This document shows positions 54,057-63,207 of a DNA stretch of 64,000 nt, piece after piece. The stretch is taken from positions 62,001-126,000 of the forward strand of contig CAVPRU010000002.1 in NCBI GenBank assembly GCA_963707875.1, read 5' to 3'. Under the pieces are notes generated by a model, which saw only the letters and a program-made list of their open reading frames with translations, was not told where the DNA came from and did no database searches. This DNA comes from SZUA-320 sp963707875 (lineage in GTDB: Bacteria > Gemmatimonadota > Gemmatimonadetes > Gemmatimonadales > GWC2-71-9). The position numbers were made by a program, and so were the translations under genes. How positions within the stretch are numbered: the stretch's first letter is position 1; each line of letters begins with the position of its first letter.

Positions 54057-54452
54057 TCACTGCCCACCGATCACTTCGAACGCTGCCCAGTAGTACGGAT
54101 GCGCGGTCGCTGGCAGGGCCAACATGGTGCGTTGGGCCTCCGCGAGCGTCCGGGCGGGATCCACTCCCTCCTCGTATCGTTCATAGAAGCGCTGCATCAG
54201 AGTGGCCGTGGCTCCTCCAGCCAGGGTGCCCGGCGGGAGGGAGACAAAGGCTACCTGGCCCGACGGCGCGCTGCCCTGGATCAGGTTTCCGGACCCCAAG
54301 GAAACCGGATTGGACACCAAGAACGGCCCGGCACCGGTCAGCGCCAGCGGCGGCGGGCCGGTGATGGGCGTGTCGGTCGGCACCGGGGAACCACACCCGG
54401 CCACCAGCAGGGTCAGGAACGCCAGGTCAGCGCGGTGCCCTCGGCCGCTCAT
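54057..54452 (-). CDS. Chimeric gene: PD40-lipoprotein N-terminus joined to CHAT C-terminus
   Basis: 131 residues. Residues 1-82 repeat the start of PD40 lipoprotein copy 2 (lipobox LVAGC, PVPTDTPITGPPPLALTGAG, QVAFVSLPPGTLAGG). The last 46 residues (LMQRFYERYEEGVDPARTLAEAQRTML...YYWAAF) repeat the very end of the CHAT protein. The frame is open and the ATGA overlap with copy 2 is preserved, so it may still be translated as a small lipoprotein. Function unlikely; it is best read as a deletion scar from a former second CHAT-lipoprotein unit. Confidence 0.8.
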   Translation of the reverse strand: MSGRGHRADLAFLTLLVAGCGSPVPTDTPITGPPPLALTGAGPFLVSNPVSLGSGNLIQGSAPSGQVAFVSLPPGTLAGGATATLMQRFYERYEEGVDPARTLAEAQRTMLALPATAHPYYWAAFEVIGGQ

Positions 54453-56703
54453 GGTCGCCACGACGGACTGTGCCCGTTGTCGACGATGAGCCCCTCACCG
54501 GTGCCGTCAACCCGGACGAAGCGGAGGGCGCGAGCCGGGCACTCCGCACAGGTCCTCGAGGAGAACGCAATCGTCTTGCCATCGGGCGACCACGCTGGTT
54601 TCGCCATGCCACCTGCATGCGCCAGAACTCTCAGGCCGGAGCCGTCGGCATCGATGACGGCGATCGAGCTCGCCGGATAGCAGTGATACCACGACCACCG
54701 GGCGCAGGCGACGACGGCAATCCTCCGTCCATCGGGCGACCATGCTGATTGCCAGTAGTCAGTCGAGGGGTCAAAGAACGGCCCCTCCAGCAAGGGGCGA
54801 ATGTCGGTTCCGTCCGCGTTCACGACGTACAGGTCGAACACAATGTCGTATGCTCGCCAGTCGCTCGTGAAGGTGATTCGCTGCCCGTCCGGTGACCAGG
54901 AAGGCTGTGCGTCGTACCCGGGACGATTGAGGAGCACCATGGGACCCTGCGCGCCAGCGGCGTCAATCACCGCAATGCCGGCGCTACCCTGCTCCAAGGT
55001 CGTGAATGCGACCGAAGCGCCATCGGGAGACCAAGTCGGATCCTCGTTGTAGCCGCCGTTCGTTCGCTGGATCACATTTGAGCCGTCCGCGTCCATGACA
55101 TAAATGTCCCGGTTGTCCCAGGTGTCCGGCCGGCCGCGGACAAAGGCGAGACGTTGCCCATCGGGGGACCACGTCGGAGAGTGGTTCTCGACACCGGGAC
55201 CGGTGTTGGTCAGCTGTACCTGGCTACCGCCTGCATCGATCACATGGATCTGACCATCCCGGACGAATGCCAGCCCCTCGAACTCGTTCGCAGGCTGCCC
55301 AGTCGCCCGCGGATACCAGTAGTCGAACTCCACATACGCCGGCCCCCGAGCCAGCCGGAGTCGCGCCCGGGAAGATTGCCAGGGCAGAAGCAGCCACTTG
55401 CCTTCCACCGGGACAACCTCCACCTCATATTCGCCGAGCGGGGCGCCGTGCACCTCGACGTGCCAGCGGTCTCGTGGTATGAACAGCGAATAATGGATCC
55501 CGGCCGTTGCGGTCCCGGCGATACCGCGCACATCAACCGCCGCGTCAACCCCACCCCAGTACCCACTATCACAATTCCCCCAGTCCTCCCACGTGGGCGG
55601 GCCACTGAGGGCCCATGGGCAGTTTTCGATCCCGATGACGATGAAGGGTGCTATGAGACGTGGGACCATATCAGGAACGATGACCGTCTGGTTCGCCAGC
55701 ACCGTCGCGGTGATCACGGTGTCGACATATATCCGCACGTCGGGAAATGGATTGCTGAAGGGATGAGGTGCGGTGAGACTAAGCGTCCACCTTCCAGCAG
55801 CCAATCCCTTGAACTCAATGGCCCCGTCTTTTCCCGTCCAGCCACGAAGCGTCGCCTGCCCTGGACCGGAGCCGGTAATCAGGACTGGCCACTGGCCGGT
55901 GCCCCCGAAAGGCATTCCGTTCCCATGTCTGGATTCTTCGGTGTCAATCCCGCGAACCGTGATCGCAATCGATCCGAACCCGGGCTCTGTCGAAAAGGAG
56001 ATGGTCTCCACCGTCTCCAGGGCTATCCCCTCAAGATCCCGGATCCCATCCCGGAGGACCAGCTCATAGTCGGTCCCTGCGGCCAGCGCCTCGGCCGGAG
56101 TGAAGGTGACCATGGTCTGCTCCGGATTCCCAAACGCCAGCTGGCCCGGCACCGGAATGCCGTTTTGGTACAACTCGACGCCCGACGGCGTCAGCGATCC
56201 GGGGTCGATCGGCTCACTGAAGACCACGTCGATCCGCGCATTGAGCGGCACATCCCGTTTGTTCTTCCCGGAACGGTCCGGACGATGACCGGCGGCTTCC
56301 GGGGCGGGATGGTGAACACGTAGGGTCCGGCGCCTTTGACCGTCCCGGTCACCGTCAGCGCAACGGTGTCACCCACCACCGCAGCGATCGCCACCGGGTC
56401 CAGTCCGCCGTCGACTAGCGCGGCGGACACCGCGGACCCGGTGCGCAACACTCGAAGGCTGACGGCGGTCCCGCCAGCCAAGGTTCCCGGTGGCAGCGAG
56501 ACGAACGCCACCTGACCCGACGGCGCGCTGCCCTGGATCGGGTTTCCGGACCCCAAGGAAACCGGATTGGACACCAGGAACGGCCCGGCACCGGTCAGCG
56601 CCAGCGGCGGCGGGCCGGTGATGGGCGTGTCGGTCGGCACCGGGGAACCACACCCGGCCATCAGCAGGGCCAGGAACATCAGGGGAGAGAGCCGTCCAGT
56701 CAT
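54449..56703 (-). CDS. PD40/TolB-like lipoprotein with Big_5 domain, copy 2 (larger, frameshifted)
   Basis: About 750 residues from ATG 56703 (GAGG upstream). Lipobox LMAGC. The start and Big_5 region match copy 1, with a one-base slip near 56262-56275 (PVIVRTVP then KNKRDVPLNARIDVVF). Unlike copy 1 it has about 200 extra residues between Big_5 and the propeller (GSIAITVRGIDTEESRHG ... DYWYPRATGQPANEF), including a carboxypeptidase-regulatory-like beta domain and four Cys. The PD40 blades and the GHSPSWRP end are as in copy 1. It lies 66 bases after the CHAT gene and probably shares its operon. Confidence 0.85.
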
Positions 56704-56769
56704 GCCTGCCTCACCGCCGCGGGATGTCGGTGATACGGCCACCGGTCATGGAATTGCTCACGCCGGGCA

Positions 56770-59700
56770 CTACCGGCCTCCAGTCACGGCGAACGCGGCC
56801 CAGTAGTAGGGGTACGCCGTCGCGGGCTGGGTCAGCATGGCGCGTTGCGCCTCGGCCAGCGTCCGGGCCGGATCTGCCCCATCCTGGTATCGCCGGTAGA
56901 ACTGCTGCATCAGGGTCCCGGTGGCCTGGTCCTCCACCGCCCACAGGCTCGCCATCACCCTCCTCGCTCCTGCCGTGAGGAATGAGCGCGACAGCCCGAC
57001 CCAGTCATCACCGGCCGGTACGTCCGCCAACGCCCCCGACCCCAGCCCGGTCTCGCACGCCGCCAGCACGACCAGGTCGGCGGTCAGCGAGAATCCGAAC
57101 ACCTCATGCGCCTCGAGCCGACCATCGTGTTGCCGACCCGGTGCCAGGGCAACGAAGGAAAAGAGCGGATTCTGCTTGTTGAGTACCCCATAGGTCGCGA
57201 GATGGATGAGGCGGCGTCCGGGAGCCTCCCGCGCGAAGGCGGCTTCGGTCGCGGCGGCACCGGTCAGGACCCGAACCTGGCGGCCATCCGCACCACCGAT
57301 CGCCGCAATGTCCCGGCGTGACGCCGGGAGCTGGTCCGGGTGCGGCGCCATGGCGAGGGTGCCCGACCCGGTGGCGCGCCCCCTCTCCTGGCCCAGCGCC
57401 AGCCAGACGGAGGCCGACGGCGCATAGGAAAGCTGGTAGCGCTGAATCAGGAACCGCGGAGCCCCGTCGTGTTCGATCAGCGCGGCAAAGGGCAGATAGT
57501 GCAGCTCGCCATGGGGAACGATCGTCAGCCGGGTCTTGCCGACCAGGAGTCCGGTGGACTCGATCGGTTCCATGAGGGTCTCGATGCAACTGGCGCAACG
57601 GGGCCCGCCACAGCTCATCGAGCGTGGCCCCTCGCGGCCGCAGGGTGCCGCGGGCGAACTCCACCCGGCGCGCCACCTCACGTTGGGATACGCTCAGCGG
57701 AATGGCGACCAGGGTGTCGGGGGTGATCAGGTAGGCGAACGAGCCGGCATCGCCGAGGAGGTACTCCACCATCGCTTCATCGCGACGCAGCTGCCGGGCG
57801 ACATCTCGCCAGCTGGCGGTGGCGGGCGCCACCAGGTCCGCGTGATGGGGTGCCCGCTCCCGTATCTCCAGCCGAAGGGCCGCATATGCTGCCTGAGCCT
57901 GGCGGAGGGCCTCCCGGGTTGCCACGCTCGCCCGAGCGTCATCCTCTCCACGGATCGGCCGCCCATCAGCCGCGGTTGCTCCCGCGTCCATCGCCAGTTC
58001 GCTGATTCGCCGCCGAAGGTCCTGTTCTCTCCCGATCAGGTCCACGGCGGTATCTCGCGGCGCGCCCACACGTGCCAGTGACATCAGTTCCAGCATCTCG
58101 CGCGCCCGCAACGCCTCACTCACCTCGAACGACGCCGAGGGGCGCCCCCGGTCGAGCTCGATCGCGGCCAGTTGGTGGTAGACCTCCCACTTGTCGGCGA
58201 GCAGCCCGGAGCGTCGCTCGGGAAGTCGGAGGGTGGCCCCCACCCGCTCGATCTCCGCGATGCTCCTGCGCAGTTCCTTCGCCGCTTCGTCCTGGCCGCC
58301 GAGCCGGGCGCGGACATCGCCCAGACCGGCGTGACTCCGCCAGCGGATATCCGGAACGAACCGCGTCCCCAGCCGGGCTAGGGCAGATCGGTACAGCGCT
58401 TCGGCCGTGGCGAGACGACCGGCCCCTGACTCCAGGCCTGCCCGTTGGTTCAGGGTGGCCGCACTGGCGACCGGATCACCCAGGCGATCGAACTCCGTTC
58501 CAGCGCCCTCCAAGTGCCGAAGTGCCAGGACGGTATCCCCGGCGTGGGCCGCGACCCCGGCGAGGGCCACCCTGGTAATCGCGCCACTCCGCCCGTCCCC
58601 CATCGCCACCTGGGTGCGAAGCGCCGCCTGCAGTATTGCGGTGGCCTGGGTCGTGTTGCCCTGGGCGAGATACAGAAGACCGATCCCGTGCTGTGCCGCT
58701 GCGGTCCCCTCCGGTGTTCCGGACCGACGGAACAGGGCGGCCGCGGTACCGTAGAGCCGCTCGGCGTCGGCATGCTGGTTGAGCTGCATCGCCAGGTCGG
58801 CTTGCGCCAGCGCGATGTTTCCCCGGACATCGGGTGCGACGTTGAGCGCATCGCCGAGGGTCGCACCCTGACGGAGTTCATCAATGGCCGCCTGGAGCAA
58901 GCCCTGGGCGGCCAGCGCGGAAGCCAGGCCCTGTCGGACAGCCAAGGCCTCCACAACCGGCCCGGTCCGATCAAGGATCTGCAACGCGGTCGTGAACGAC
59001 TCCACCGCCGAGGGATAATCTCCCCTCCGCAGGCTGAGTTGACCCAGCCCGCTTAGGGCGCTGGCCATCTCGGCTGAATCGCCGCTCGCCCGCCAGATGG
59101 CCAGGGCCCCACGGTAGTCCTCATCGGCCCGCCCGAATTCGCCAACCGCTGCCGCAAGGGATGCCAGGTTGACGAGGTTGGTCGCGGTGGCGGTGGCCCG
59201 TCCATCCCGTCGGTTGATGGCCAGGGCGGCCTCAAGCTGTCGTCGGGCGTTGTCACTGTCGCCAGCCGCGCGGGAGAGGGAGGCGATGTTGTTGTAGTCA
59301 GCCGCGAGACCCCTGGAGTCGCCGATCTTTCCGCGGAGCTCGATCGCGCGGGCATACTGAGTCCGGGCGGCCTCGATATCGCCGCGCTCTTCACTCAGCC
59401 CAGCCAGTTCCGACAGGGCGTTTGCGGTCACCCGCAGGTCGCCCACCGCCTCGGCGAGGCGCTGTGCGCTGGTCAGGGCGTCGAGCGCCCGCGCGGTCTG
59501 GGACTCACGCGCTCGAGCCGCACCGATGTTGCCCAGCAGGGCGGCCATGCCGGCGGTGTCAGGAACGGTGCGGGCCCTGGCCAGCGCCCGCTGCCAGACC
59601 ACGATCGCCGCTCCAGGGCCCTCTCGACCGTAGACGCCGATCCCGGCCACCCGGACGCTGTCAGCCCACACCCTGCTCAGGCGCCGGGCTGGGGACCAGC

Positions 59701-60664
59701 TGGTGAACCGGGCCGCTTCCTGAACCAGGAAGTCGTCCTGCCAGGCTGCCTGGTACGCGGTCGCGAGACGCCGAGCCGCCCGGAGTTGCGCCGCACGATG
59801 GGACGAATCTCCTCGGGTCGCACCGGCCAGGGCTGCTCGGAAGGCATCGCGGACCTCCCCTGAACTGGTCCGGATCGCGTTGACGAGCTCGGCATCGGAC
59901 AGCCTCGGCGCGCGGTGGCCGAGGGGCTCTGGTTGAACCGTTGGAGGGAAGGACACCGCAGCAAAGGTGAGCGTGGGCGGTGACCGGCCGGCCTGTGGTT
60001 CCAACGTCAGGTCGACCTGGAACTCGAACAGCTCCGAGGCCGACCAGCGATCCCAGCCGGTTCGGGCCTGGACCCTCCAGAAGTACGACTGCCGTGGAAG
60101 GAGCGGCACGGAATCAGGGATCACCACGGTGGTGTCGCCGACCTGAAGCTCGAACAGGACGGTGCCGGTGGAATCGAACAGGGTCGCCCGGTACCCGCTG
60201 GCGCCGTCAATCCGACTCCAGGTGAGAGCGGGCGCTTGTGACACCGTGCCCAGGGGCGCAATGGCGACGGGGGCCATGGCGTCGGCGAGCGTCGGGTCGC
60301 GCAGGGTGTCTGGATCAACCGGTGATCGGGGTGGGGAGACCAGCAGGAAGATGGTGGCGGCCGCCGCGGCCAGCCCGAGGGGCACGAGCATCGGCCGGCG
60401 GCGCGGAGCTTCCTGGTGACGGATCCGGGTGATTTCGGCATCGACGGCCGGGGTATCGAGCAGGGCCAGCAGGCTGGTCAGCTGACGCCGGCAGGTCCCG
60501 CACCCGGCCAAATGGCCAAAGGCGGCAGCCCGGGCACCTTGGTCGGCAACACCATCGGCGATCCGGGCCAGCTCCAGTTCGTCCAAGCAGGGACCGGCCG
60601 CGGCGGGGGCGGTGGGGTTGATGGACGCCAACCGGAGGAGATCCGAAAGGGGTACTGAGGTCAT
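56770..60664 (-). CDS. Membrane protein with anti-sigma-type zinc finger, TPRs and CHAT protease domain (frameshifted)
   Basis: About 1,297 residues from ATG 60664. Domains in order: a cytoplasmic zinc finger of the anti-sigma type (His51-x3-Cys55-x2-Cys58); a membrane helix (about 92-111); an Ig/Fn3-like domain (PALTWSRIDGASGYRATLFDSTG); about 650 residues of TPRs; and a CHAT domain (TIVPHGELHYLPFAALI, HLATYG, VVLAACETGLGSG, RVMASLWAVEDQAT). The Cys of ACETG is intact. The catalytic His position (usually ATHG) is Tyr (codon at 57190-57192). A one-base slip near 57585-57610 lies just before the CHAT core. It follows the sigma-factor gene by 37 bases, so it is probably its membrane regulator. 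Confidence 0.88.
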
Positions 60665-60701
60665 ATCGGGGTGATACGGCGGGTTCTGGCCGAATTGCTC
60701 A

Positions 60702-61472
60702 TCAGAGATCGTCACGGCCGATACCTTCCCGCTCCAGCGCGGCCCGCATCGCCTCGAGGGCGCGGTGAACCCGATTGTAGACCGCCTTCGCATTGGCCCA
60801 ACCGACGATCGACGCGACCTCCGCGGCCGACAGTTCGTCGACCACGAACAGCTGCACGGCAAGGCGGACGTCGGCGGGCTGGGTGGCCAGTGTGGCCGCG
60901 AGGCGAGAGGCCATCTCCATCACCTCTGCCGGGTCGGCGACCGGAACCGCAAACTCGGGCAGCATCGAGACTTGCTCGGGGCGGCGGGCCGGCAGGGTCT
61001 CCGGGCAGGGGTGTAACTGCCGCATCACCCGGACCTCCCGGAGGAAATCCGGAAAGGACATGGCCAGTCCGCTACGAGTCCGCACCTGCTCGAAGGCCTC
61101 GACTCGGGAAAGCCCACCGAGGCAGAGGGCCGTGTACATCTCACGATGGAGGTCGGAAAGGCCGGATGGGATGGTGGGGCGGCGGCGTCCCTCGACCTTG
61201 CGCAGCCAGTCGATGACCAGGTTGCGCACGACGATGACTAGCCAGGTCGAGACCGCGGCACCTGATCGGGAAGAGGTCGAATAGCGGCGCAGGCGAGCGA
61301 AGTTGTCGGCGGTCAGTGCGGCGCACACTGTGGCAAACACGTCCATGACATCGTTGTGGTCGTGCAGCAGCCGCCGAATGGTCGCGAGAATCAGCCGGCG
61401 GTAGCGCTGCTCAAAGAGATCCCATACGGCGTCAACGTCGCCCTCATCAAGCCGGGAAAGCCAAGCTTCCAT
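60702..61472 (-). CDS. ECF-like RNA polymerase sigma factor
   Basis: 256 residues from ATG 61472. Region 2 is seen in DAVWDLFEQRYRRLILATIRRLLHDHNDVMDVFATV and SGAAVSTWLVIVVRNLVIDWLRK. Region 4 is seen in DVRLAVQLFVVDELSAAEVASIVGWANAKAVYNRVHRALEAMRAAL. The 100-residue linker between them is longer than in minimal ECF factors. The next gene carries an anti-sigma-type zinc finger on a membrane protein with a CHAT protease domain, so control by sequestration and proteolysis is likely. Promoter not identified. Confidence 0.9.
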   Translation of the reverse strand: MEAWLSRLDEGDVDAVWDLFEQRYRRLILATIRRLLHDHNDVMDVFATVCAALTADNFARLRRYSTSSRSGAAVSTWLVIVVRNLVIDWLRKVEGRRRPTIPSGLSDLHREMYTALCLGGLSRVEAFEQVRTRSGLAMSFPDFLREVRVMRQLHPCPETLPARRPEQVSMLPEFAVPVADPAEVMEMASRLAATLATQPADVRLAVQLFVVDELSAAEVASIVGWANAKAVYNRVHRALEAMRAALEREGIGRDDL

Positions 61473-61840
61473 AGCACCCCCAGGTGTCGCAGGGCCCTGA
61501 CGGGCCGGCCGCCACCGCGACGCCTGGCAGAATATACTGCTCAAGTGGTGGAAGGGCATGGGCATGCGTCGAGGTCCTCTGTGGCGGGCGGGTGGAGGGG
61601 GACCTGCGGGTGCCCAGCCATGTTGGTGATGATGGGCTGGAAGGTCGGCATGCTGCCGACTCTCAGTGCCACCGCATTGGCCGGGATCGTGATGAGTGTC
61701 GTATGACCGGTATCTGACACCGCCGGCAGCCCTTCCCGATCCGGCCATATGAAGCGATGTTGTGCCGGATCATTTGCGGAGCCGTATCGTGGCCGTGAGG
61801 GTGGGTGGCCTTTGCTGGCGGTCTCGTTGACAGGTGGATC
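61473..61840. other. 368-base divergent intergenic region
   Basis: Lies between the sigma-factor operon (minus) and the methyltransferase (plus). A short AT-rich patch at 61531-61543 (AGAATATACTG) is the only promoter-like base composition and could serve either strand. I could not pair it with a convincing -35. GAGGGTGGG...TGGCCTT at 61795-61811 resembles the dispersed-repeat arm weakly. Nothing else is supported. Confidence 0.4.
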
Positions 61841-62497
61841 ATGAGGAACTGCTGCTCGTCTCCGTCCGCCCCGACCGCGAAGCAGTTTGATGCCGCACGG
61901 GCGGCTCGCGACCTGGCCACCTACCACAAGACCGGACCTGGCCGGACCACCCGGGGCCTGCTCCAGGGCCTCGCGGCCACGGGGCTCCACCCCGGCTCGC
62001 TGCTGGACATCGGGGCCGGCATCGGCACCCTGTCGTTTGAACTGCTCGGCACTGGAGTGGCCAGTGCCACCTGCATCGACATCTCTCCGGCCGCCGTGGA
62101 GGGCGGGGAGGCGGAGGCGCAGCGGCGAGGGGTCGCCCACCGGATGTCCTGGCAAGCGGCGGACTTCGTGGAGGTGGCCCCGTTGATCCCGCCGGCCGAT
62201 GTGGTCACCCTGGATCGCGTCGTGTGCTGCTATCCCGGCCACGAGGCGCTGCTGCTTCACGCGGCCGATCATGCCCGGTTCCTGCTGGCCATGTCCTACC
62301 CCCGGGACCGCTGGTATGTTCGATGGATGGTGGCGACCGAAAACCTGCTCCGCCGGCTCCGGGGCAACGCCTTCCGGGCGTTCGTGCACCCCATCGCAGA
62401 GATGGAGGGGGTCCTGCGGGGAGCCGGGTTCCGACGCGTTTCCCACACCGCGACACTGGCGTGGCGGATGGATGTCTTTCGACGGGACACTATCTGA
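61841..62497 (+). CDS. Class I SAM-dependent methyltransferase
   Basis: 218 residues from ATG 61841. The start MRNCCSSPSAPTAKQFDAARAARDLATYHKTGPGRTTRGLLQGL is typical of a group of soil methyltransferases, followed by the SAM motif LLDIGAGIGTLSFELL, the acidic CIDISP and DVVTLDRVVCCYPGHEALL. It resembles BchM/UbiG-type enzymes, but no pigment gene is near, so the substrate is unknown. Confidence 0.88.
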   Translation: MRNCCSSPSAPTAKQFDAARAARDLATYHKTGPGRTTRGLLQGLAATGLHPGSLLDIGAGIGTLSFELLGTGVASATCIDISPAAVEGGEAEAQRRGVAHRMSWQAADFVEVAPLIPPADVVTLDRVVCCYPGHEALLLHAADHARFLLAMSYPRDRWYVRWMVATENLLRRLRGNAFRAFVHPIAEMEGVLRGAGFRRVSHTATLAWRMDVFRRDTI

Positions 62498-62604
62498 CCC
62501 ACGCCAGCACTGACGGCCATGCCATCCGCCCCTGCCGGCAGTGCGGATCGAACGACATCAGGTAGTGAGCGGGAGGGTGGCCTGGACGACAGAATCATGG
62601 TGGC

Positions 62605-62988
62605 GTGGCGCAGCTTGCCTGCCTTGTGCCGTTGCTGACGCGAGAGGCGTTCGAGCGGCAACGGGCCGCCGTGAAGCGGGTTGAGCGCCACGAGGGGCTC
62701 GTGCTGGCTATCGTCAGTGTCGGGCTCGGCGTGCTCCAACTGGGGTTCCTTCGGTGGGCCGAGATGCATCTCGCGCGCAGCCCCCGGGTGACGATCGCCG
62801 GAAGCGTGTTCCTGGCCTACCTGGCTGTCGTCGGCGCGCTCCTGTGGCGAATGGAGCGGCGGGTCCGCGTCGTCCGTCCTGCCTGCCCACAGTGCGGCCG
62901 CGCGCTCAAGGACATGTCGCAGCGGGTGGCGGCGGCCACGGGGCGGTGCGACCGCTGTGGCGGGTGGATCCTGACGGACGGGCAGTAG
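62605..62988 (+). CDS. Membrane protein with C-terminal zinc ribbon
   Basis: 127 residues from GTG 62605. Two membrane segments (LVLAIVSVGLGVLQLGFLRW, TIAGSVFLAYLAVVGALLWRM) are followed by a cytoplasmic zinc ribbon (CPQCGRALKDMS...GRCDRCGGWIL). The sizes and order recall the tandem zinc-ribbon/membrane pair at 6053-8178 only in general plan. Start is uncertain. Function unknown. Confidence 0.65.
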   Translation: MAQLACLVPLLTREAFERQRAAVKRVERHEGLVLAIVSVGLGVLQLGFLRWAEMHLARSPRVTIAGSVFLAYLAVVGALLWRMERRVRVVRPACPQCGRALKDMSQRVAAATGRCDRCGGWILTDGQ

Positions 62989-63207
62989 CGCGCTGGGGGC
63001 CGACGCCCCAATGCAGTCTCTGAGGCCGCCCAGGGGGTCCGCCACCATCGTCGCGCCGGCGACTTGCGTGGCTGCCGCGGTTCGCGGATTATGCAGGGCG
63101 CGTGCCTCGGTCTCTGGTCTGGTACCCTGAGCGCAAACGCAGGCGGATCAACGGGGTGGACAGCCGGCCGTGACCACGGGGACTCGAGGCACTCAGATGG
63201 TGGAGCG

